This document shows positions 58,547-64,000 of a stretch of 64,000 nt of DNA, piece by piece (position 1 is the stretch's first letter; each line of letters opens with the position of its first letter). Under the pieces are notes generated by a model. It was given only the letters and a program-made list of their open reading frames with translations. It searched no databases and was not told the DNA's origin. The stretch covers positions 682,001 to 746,000 of the forward strand of contig OZ244625.1 of NCBI GenBank assembly GCA_965218555.1, written 5' to 3'. The stretch comes from JAPPLB01 sp965218555 (lineage in GTDB: Bacteria; Acidobacteriota; Terriglobia; Bryobacterales; UBA6623). The position numbers and the translations under genes are program-made.

Positions 58547-60646
58547 ATGTTCTTCCTCGATAGCATCTGGCTCATCCCCGTGTTCCCGCTCATCGGGGCG
58601 GTGATCATGCTGTTCTTCGGGCGGCGCCTGGATCCGCAGAACGCCCATGGCCACGATGGCCATGGGCACGGCGAACACCACGCCCCCCCCGGTAAGAAAC
58701 TCATCAATTTCATCTGTCCCGGCATGGTGCTGCTGGCGTTCATCTTTTCCGTTGGCGCGATATTCGAGCTGCGGAGCGTCGAGAGCCATGCGCACGAGGT
58801 CATCAAGTTCACTTGGCTCGCCGGGCTCAAGACGGCCACGTCCTCCGGCGCTTTGGTCGACTTCACCGCTGACTGGGGTTTCCTTATTGACCCGCTCAGC
58901 AGCGTGATGATCCTGGTCGTCACGGGCGTGGGCTTTCTGATCCATGTCTACTCGATCGGTTACATGGCCCACGATGGCGGCTATTACCGCTTCTTCGGCT
59001 ATCTGAATCTCTTTATCTTCTTCATGCTCACGCTGGTGCTTGCGAACAACTACTTGTTGTTGTTCGTCGGTTGGGAAGGCGTGGGGCTTTGCAGCTACCT
59101 GCTGATCGGCTTCTACTTCCACAGGAAGTCGGCGTCGAACGCGGCGAACAAGGCGTTTCTGGTCAATCGCATCGGGGACGCGGCGTTCGTGCTGGGCATG
59201 CTGCTGATGTTCACGACGCTGGGCACGGTGACCTTCTCGGAGATCGGCCCGGCGCTCGAAGCCAGCGGCTTCCAAGCCGAGATGGCAGGGTTCGGTGTGC
59301 TCAGCGTGATGACGTTGCTGCTTTTCGTCGGCGCGGCGGGCAAATCGGCGCAGCTTCCTCTCTACGTCTGGCTCCCCGATGCCATGGAAGGCCCGACGCC
59401 GGTTTCAGCACTGATTCACGCCGCCACGATGGTGACGGCGGGCGTCTATATGGTGGCGCGGTCGAGTGCGATCTACGTGCTCACGCCTCAGACCATGACG
59501 ATCGTCGCCGTCGTCGGCGGCCTGACGGCGATTTTCGCAGCGACGATCGGTCTCGTGCAGCACGACATCAAGCGTGTGCTGGCTTACTCGACCGTGAGTC
59601 AACTCGGCTACATGTTCCTCGCTTGCGGCGTTGGGGCGTTCTGGGTGGGTATCTTCCACCTCTACACCCATGCGTTCTTCAAGGCCCTGTTGTTCCTGGG
59701 TTCCGGCTCGGTGATCCACGCCGTGGGCGGTGAGCAGGACATGCGTAAAATGGGCGCTCTGAAGGATAAGATCCCAATGACTTTCCGGACCATGCTCATC
59801 GGCGCCGTCGCCATCGCGGGTATACCCGGCCTTGCCGGGTTTTTCTCGAAAGACGAGATCCTCTGGCAGGTCTGGTCGACTCATCATCAGGGCCTCTGGG
59901 TTCTCGGCTTCATCACCGCAGGCTTCACTGCTTTCTACATGTTCCGGCTGATCTACCTCACGTTCTTCGGCAACGACCGAGTGGACCCTGACGTCCACGT
60001 CCACGAATCGCCGCGGACAATGACGATCCCGCTGATTATCCTGGCGGCGCTGAGCATCGTCGGCGGGTGGGTTGCGACGCCGGCGGCCTTCGCTGATATC
60101 GGACTGCACATCACCGCATTCGAGCATCATCTCGAGCCGGCCCTCGCCATGCCGAATGCGCAGGGCGCGGGCGAGCATCATGATACAAGCATGGAATGGC
60201 TGCTCATGGCGGCGTCCGTCGGACTGGCGCTCGCCGGCATCTTCCTCGCGAAGTCGATGTTCGACCGCAAGCGTGAGGGAGACGCGATGCAGAAGCGGCT
60301 CGGGTCCGGCTTGCACCGCCTTCTCTACAACAAGTACTTCGTCGACGAGATCTACGACGCCCTTTTCGTCAACGGCTTCGCCAAGGGCGGCGGTACAGCG
60401 TTTTCGAATTTTGACACCAGGGTCGTTGACGGCGGCGTCAACGGCGCCGGCTGGCTGACGCGGTTGAGTTCGAGCGTCACCATCTGGTGGGACACCTGGA
60501 TCGTGGACGGCTCGATACGCCTGATGGCGTTCAGCATCAAGTTCGCTTCCTACCCGATGCGCATGTTGCAGACGGGCATGGTGCAGAATTACGCCTTCTT
60601 CCTGGTCGCGGGCGTGTTGGTGATCTTGAGTTACTACCTGTTATGA
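58547..60646 (+). CDS. nuoL: NADH-quinone oxidoreductase subunit L with histidine-rich loop
   Basis: The 699-residue antiporter-like distal proton pump. Landmarks: DPLSSVMILVVTGVGFLIHVYSIGYM, WEGVGLCSYLLIGFY, PLYVWLPDAMEGPTPVSALIHAATMVTAGVY, IKRVLAYSTVSQLGYMF and a C-terminal lateral-helix region. Unusual is a loop after the first helix with six histidines within residues 34-45 (HGHDGHGHGEHH), absent from most NuoL, which could bind a metal ion at the membrane surface. Confidence 0.96.
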   Translation: MFFLDSIWLIPVFPLIGAVIMLFFGRRLDPQNAHGHDGHGHGEHHAPPGKKLINFICPGMVLLAFIFSVGAIFELRSVESHAHEVIKFTWLAGLKTATSSGALVDFTADWGFLIDPLSSVMILVVTGVGFLIHVYSIGYMAHDGGYYRFFGYLNLFIFFMLTLVLANNYLLLFVGWEGVGLCSYLLIGFYFHRKSASNAANKAFLVNRIGDAAFVLGMLLMFTTLGTVTFSEIGPALEASGFQAEMAGFGVLSVMTLLLFVGAAGKSAQLPLYVWLPDAMEGPTPVSALIHAATMVTAGVYMVARSSAIYVLTPQTMTIVAVVGGLTAIFAATIGLVQHDIKRVLAYSTVSQLGYMFLACGVGAFWVGIFHLYTHAFFKALLFLGSGSVIHAVGGEQDMRKMGALKDKIPMTFRTMLIGAVAIAGIPGLAGFFSKDEILWQVWSTHHQGLWVLGFITAGFTAFYMFRLIYLTFFGNDRVDPDVHVHESPRTMTIPLIILAALSIVGGWVATPAAFADIGLHITAFEHHLEPALAMPNAQGAGEHHDTSMEWLLMAASVGLALAGIFLAKSMFDRKREGDAMQKRLGSGLHRLLYNKYFVDEIYDALFVNGFAKGGGTAFSNFDTRVVDGGVNGAGWLTRLSSSVTIWWDTWIVDGSIRLMAFSIKFASYPMRMLQTGMVQNYAFFLVAGVLVILSYYLL

Positions 60647-60691
60647 GGCCGGAAGAGGTGAGAGCCCCCGTGGGGGCGTTTTGATAGAGCC

Positions 60692-62251
60692 ATGAAAGAG
60701 CACATACTCAGCATCGTCTGGCTGACCCCGTTGGTGGGCATGTTCATCCTTCTGCTGCTGCCCAAGGAGAACAAGCAGCTCATTCGCATCGTCGCGAATC
60801 TGGCTGCCTTCGCTGGCTTCCTGGTGTCGCTGCCGTTGGTTTTCTGGTTCGACAGCAGCATGGCGGACTACCAATTCGTCGAGCGCGTGTCGTGGATCCC
60901 GGCGCTGGGGGTCGAGTACTACCTGGGCATCGACGGCATCTCGCTACTGCTGATCATGCTGACGACGGTCGTCGGGTTCCTGTCGATCCTCTCGTCGTGG
61001 ACGGCCATTGAAGATCGGGTCAAGGAATACTACGCCTTCTTCCTGTTCCTGCAGGCCGGGATGTTGGGCGTCTTCATGGCGCTGGACCTGTTCCTCTTCT
61101 ACGTTTTTTGGGAAATCATGCTCGTGCCGATGTACTTCATCATCGGCATCTGGGGGCACGCCCGGCGACTCTACGCGGCCATCAAGTTTTTTCTTTACAC
61201 CTTGGCCGGTTCAGTGCTGATGCTGCTGGCGATGCTGGCGCTCTACTTCAAGCATGCCGAGCAGTTCGGGGTCTATACCTTCGCGATTGAAGACCTGATG
61301 CGAACGCAGATTCCGCTCGACATGCAGATCTGGTTGTTCTGGGGCTTCTTCATCGCCTTCGCGATCAAGGTTCCGATGTTCCCGCTTCACACTTGGCTTC
61401 CGGATGCCCATACCGAGGCGCCAACGGCGGGCTCGGTGATCCTGGCGGGCGTCTTGCTAAAAATGGGGCTCTACGGCTTGGTGCGGTTCTCGATCCCGCT
61501 GTTGCCGGAAGCCGCGAGCGACGCGACTACGGTGCAGATCATCGCTGTGCTTTCGATCGTAGCGATCGTATATGGTGCTCTCGTCTCGCTGATGCAGAAG
61601 AACTGGAAGAAGCTCATCGCGTATTCCTCGGTGAGTCACTTGGGCTTCTGCACGCTCGGAATCATCGCGCTGAACCCGAACGGCATTGCCGGCGGCATAC
61701 TCCAAGGCCTCAATCACGGCCTTTCGACACCCCTTCTCTTCCTGGTGATCGGCATTGTCTACGAGCAGCGGCACGCGCTTGAGATCGCCGACTACGGCGG
61801 GCTGGCGAACCGCATGCCGATCTACACGGTGATCTTCATGATCTCGATACTGGCGTCGATGGGCATGCCGGGGCTCAACGGGTTCATCGGCGAGTTCACG
61901 ATCCTGCGCGGCGCTTTTGAGCGCGATGTGACTTGGGCCGCCTTCGCAGTGCTTGGCATCGTGCTCGGCGCGGCCTATCTGTTGTGGCTCTTCCAGCGCA
62001 CGATGCTGGGTCCGATGACGAACCCCAAGAACGAGAACCTGCGCGACCTGAATCTGCGCGAGATTTGCGTGATGCTGCCGCTGGTTCTCTGGTGCTTCTG
62101 GATCGGGCTCTATCCGAAGCAGCACTTCGAGATTCTCGATAAGCCCGTCGCTCGCATCGTCGAGCGCGTCGATCCTGAGTATTACAGCCGCAACGGCATT
62201 CCGAATCCCCTGAACGAGGGCGTGCGGGTCGCCTCGCTGGTGCAAGACTGA
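60692..62251 (+). CDS. nuoM: NADH-quinone oxidoreductase subunit M
   Basis: A 519-residue antiporter-like proton-pumping subunit. Landmarks: GIDGISLLLIMLTTVVGFLSILSSW, FWEIMLVPMYFIIGIWGH with its key Glu, FPLHTWLPDAHTEAPTAGSVILAGVLLKMG with Lys, and KKLIAYSSVSHLGF. The stop shares a base with the nuoN start (TGATG). Confidence 0.96.
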   Translation: MKEHILSIVWLTPLVGMFILLLLPKENKQLIRIVANLAAFAGFLVSLPLVFWFDSSMADYQFVERVSWIPALGVEYYLGIDGISLLLIMLTTVVGFLSILSSWTAIEDRVKEYYAFFLFLQAGMLGVFMALDLFLFYVFWEIMLVPMYFIIGIWGHARRLYAAIKFFLYTLAGSVLMLLAMLALYFKHAEQFGVYTFAIEDLMRTQIPLDMQIWLFWGFFIAFAIKVPMFPLHTWLPDAHTEAPTAGSVILAGVLLKMGLYGLVRFSIPLLPEAASDATTVQIIAVLSIVAIVYGALVSLMQKNWKKLIAYSSVSHLGFCTLGIIALNPNGIAGGILQGLNHGLSTPLLFLVIGIVYEQRHALEIADYGGLANRMPIYTVIFMISILASMGMPGLNGFIGEFTILRGAFERDVTWAAFAVLGIVLGAAYLLWLFQRTMLGPMTNPKNENLRDLNLREICVMLPLVLWCFWIGLYPKQHFEILDKPVARIVERVDPEYYSRNGIPNPLNEGVRVASLVQD

Positions 62252-63711
62252 TGGACCCTCTTTTTACCTGGACTGACTTTTTCATCCTCAAACCGGCGAT
62301 TCTTCTCTGCCTGTTTGGTTGCGGCATTCTCCTGACAGACTTCTTGCTCAAGCAGGGTCGCTGGAATGCCCTGACCGCGCTCGTCGGCGAAGGGTTTGTC
62401 GCCGTTGCCCTGTGGCAGCACTGCGAAGAAGTCACAACCGCTGGTCAACTATTCGGGCTCGGCGGCTCGATGGCCGTGGACGGCTTCTCCGTCTTCTTCA
62501 ACTACATCTTCGTCGTGTCCGCGATCTTGGCGATCATCATCGCGTCGCGCTACATGGACGACAAAAAATCGAATCGCGGCGAGTTCTACGGGCTGATGCT
62601 CTTCGCGCAGGCCGGCATGTCGGTCATGGCGCAAGGCTACGAGCTGGTCACGCTCTTTATTGGTCTGGAGCTGATGGCTCTCAGCTTCTACGTCATGGTC
62701 GGCTTCCTTCGCAACGAGCTACGGTCCAACGAAGCCGCGATGAAATACCTCATCCTCGGCGCGCTTTCGAGCGGATTTCTGGCCTATGGCTTCTCGATCT
62801 TCTACGGCATGAGCGGGTCGACGAACCTCGCCGCCATCGCTGACGCCGTTGCCGAACGCGATCTCACCGACCCGGTCTTGTTGATCGCGATGGTCACCAC
62901 ATCCGTGGGCCTGTTCTTCAAGATCTCGGTCGTGCCGTTTCATATGTGGGCGCCGGACGCCTACGAAGGCGCGCCGACGCCCATCACCGCGTACGTCTCG
63001 GTAGCGTCGAAGGCCGCCTCGTTCGCGATGATGATGCGCATCTTCCTGGTGCCGCTCGTAAGCGTTCAGGAACTGTGGATGCCGTTGTTCGGGGCCGTAG
63101 CCCTGGCAACGATGACGCTGGGCAACGTCGCCGCTCTCACGCAGAACAACCTCAAACGACTGCTGGCCTACAGCTCGATCTCGCACGCCGGCTACATCTT
63201 GCTGGGGCTCGCTGCGGGCAACGAGACGGGCCTCAAGGGCATCTCGCTTTACATTCTGGTCTACATCTTCATGAACTTCGGTGTTTTCGCCTTGATCGCC
63301 GCGATGCGCCGAGAGGGTCAAGCCGCCGAAGACATCGATGACCTGAACGGGTTGATGCAGCGGCATCCCGGCTACGCGATTTTGATGCTGGTCCTGCTGC
63401 TTTCTCTGGCGGGCATTCCGCCCATGGCCGGCTTCTACGGCAAGTATTTCATCTTCCTCGGCCTGCTCGAAGCCGGCAGCTACCTGCTTGCCATTGCCGG
63501 CGCGCTCTACGTTGCCGTCTCCGCCTACTACTACTTCCGCATCGTCCGCGCCATGTTCCTGAGCGAGAGCCTCGAACCCGCCGTTATCGTACCGGGCTTG
63601 GGGACCAAGGTTGCGCTTGTCGCGAGCGCCGTCTTCACTCTGCTGATCGGACTCTACCCCGAGCCTTTCATCAACATGGCGACGGACTCGATTTTGCTGG
63701 CTCTTCGGTAG
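62251..63711 (+). CDS. nuoN: NADH-quinone oxidoreductase subunit N
   Basis: A 486-residue antiporter-like subunit that completes the proton-pumping arm. Landmarks: FIGLELMALSFYVMVGFLRN, PFHMWAPDAYEGAPTPITAYVSVASKAASFA, LKRLLAYSSISHAGYILLGL and SLAGIPPMAGFYGKY. It is the last gene; a weak terminator-like structure follows. Confidence 0.96.
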   Translation: MDPLFTWTDFFILKPAILLCLFGCGILLTDFLLKQGRWNALTALVGEGFVAVALWQHCEEVTTAGQLFGLGGSMAVDGFSVFFNYIFVVSAILAIIIASRYMDDKKSNRGEFYGLMLFAQAGMSVMAQGYELVTLFIGLELMALSFYVMVGFLRNELRSNEAAMKYLILGALSSGFLAYGFSIFYGMSGSTNLAAIADAVAERDLTDPVLLIAMVTTSVGLFFKISVVPFHMWAPDAYEGAPTPITAYVSVASKAASFAMMMRIFLVPLVSVQELWMPLFGAVALATMTLGNVAALTQNNLKRLLAYSSISHAGYILLGLAAGNETGLKGISLYILVYIFMNFGVFALIAAMRREGQAAEDIDDLNGLMQRHPGYAILMLVLLLSLAGIPPMAGFYGKYFIFLGLLEAGSYLLAIAGALYVAVSAYYYFRIVRAMFLSESLEPAVIVPGLGTKVALVASAVFTLLIGLYPEPFINMATDSILLALR

Positions 63712-63723
63712 CGGTCCGCCGAA

Positions 63724-63757
63724 GCGTCTCCGTGCCTTCCAGAGCGGACGCGGTTTT
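63724..63757 (+). terminator. Weak terminator-like structure after nuoN
   Basis: GCGT (63724-63727) with ACGC (63748-63751) and CCG (63730-63732) with CGG (63745-63747) form a bulged stem, followed by GGTTTTATAA. It lies 12 bases beyond the nuoN stop. Confidence 0.3.
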
Positions 63758-63765
63758 ATAACCAC

Positions 63766-64000
63766 GCCTGCGTTTCATAAATCATTCCCCAAAAACACAC
63801 CGGCCAGGGCGCAAGCTGCCGCGGGCGGAAAGCAAGTTCGAGAATCTCGACGATCTCGCACTTATCCGTGATCCGGATGCCGCCACAAGACCGGCATGTC
63901 CGCTGACGTTGCGGTTTTCGGTTCCGGTGCCGGAGGACTCGAAGCCCGGGCTAGTCGGCCTTCTCTTGTGTCGCCGGGCTACTGGTAGCGGCCATCGTTT
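63766..64000. other. Right edge of the window, no gene recognised
   Basis: On the minus strand a short stretch reads TCRSCGGIRITDKCEI, which looks like part of a zinc-binding segment, but it has no start or continuation that I can follow. No other feature is evident before the window ends. Confidence 0.3.

Noticed and set aside
62719..63765. A 348-codon open frame on the minus strand across nuoN.
   Set aside because: Antisense shadow of nuoN, which has all expected motifs.
1..64000. CRISPR array, prophage or rRNA operon.
   Set aside because: No regularly spaced direct repeats, no phage structural or integrase genes and no rRNA sequence were found anywhere in the window.

Overview
The window is GC-rich bacterial chromosome, most likely from an Acidobacteriota lineage near the Solibacteres/Bryobacterales. 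The evidence for this is an inference from gene content: a pair of exported carboxypeptidase-regulatory-like proteins, a 1.2-kb-residue NHL-type protein with a C-terminal domain of the style first described in Solibacter, many Tat-exported enzymes (sulfatase, mannonate-dehydratase-like, SelA-like), and a Nuo cluster with no NADH-dehydrogenase module. There is no phage region, CRISPR array or rRNA operon.

Layout. 1-8412 (all minus strand apart from remnants at the left edge): a metal-associated block. A heavy-metal P-type ATPase fused at its C-terminus to an HflK-like SPFH domain is followed by HflC with a histidine-rich N-terminal tail, a second HflK, and a small anchored protein, then cbiM, a PDGLE/CbiN-like gene, cbiQ and cbiO (cobalt/nickel ECF import). 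8756-14255 (plus): DUF2339 protein, a short DUF3999-like partner, transketolase. 14317-17241: a possible 26-residue membrane peptide, M20 dipeptidase, sulfatase. 17489-25928 (plus): 7Fe ferredoxin, two carboxypeptidase-regulatory-like proteins, a CAU tRNA, a cupin, and the mosaic NHL protein. 25932-32329: SelA-like PLP protein, propionyl-CoA synthetase, B12-dependent ribonucleotide reductase with probable NrdR boxes and a strong terminator. 32526-41244: phosphonoacetate-hydrolase-like enzyme, bifunctional nuclease, MiaB, PL10-type pectate lyase, YvcK/CofD-like protein, a broken basic-protein gene, family-5 uracil-DNA glycosylase, DksA/TraR zinc-finger protein. 41317-49187 (minus): lytic transglycosylase with eight LysM repeats, class V aminotransferase, gatA, gatC, DciA-like protein, exported mannonate-dehydratase-like protein.

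49278-53784 is the most accessory-looking part: an 818-bp element with IS21-style multiple terminal repeats but no transposase, then a NYN-domain nuclease-like gene behind a promoter with a perfect palindrome and an attenuator/terminator hairpin, then a DUF2007 protein, a PafA-like phosphatase, a metallophosphoesterase, and a 177-bp MITE-like inverted repeat. 54011-63711 (plus): nuoC-D-H-I-J-K-L-M-N, lacking nuoA, nuoB, nuoE, nuoF and nuoG here.

How genes fit together. Cobalt/nickel uptake (cbiMNQO-type), a metal-exporting ATPase tied covalently to the membrane-protease regulator HflK, a B12-dependent RNR and propionyl-CoA synthetase (entry to the B12-dependent methylmalonyl-CoA route) suggest a cobalt/B12 theme. 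The ATPase-HflK/HflC block is the best candidate for an undescribed system: it physically couples metal transport to the HflKC complex that controls FtsH.
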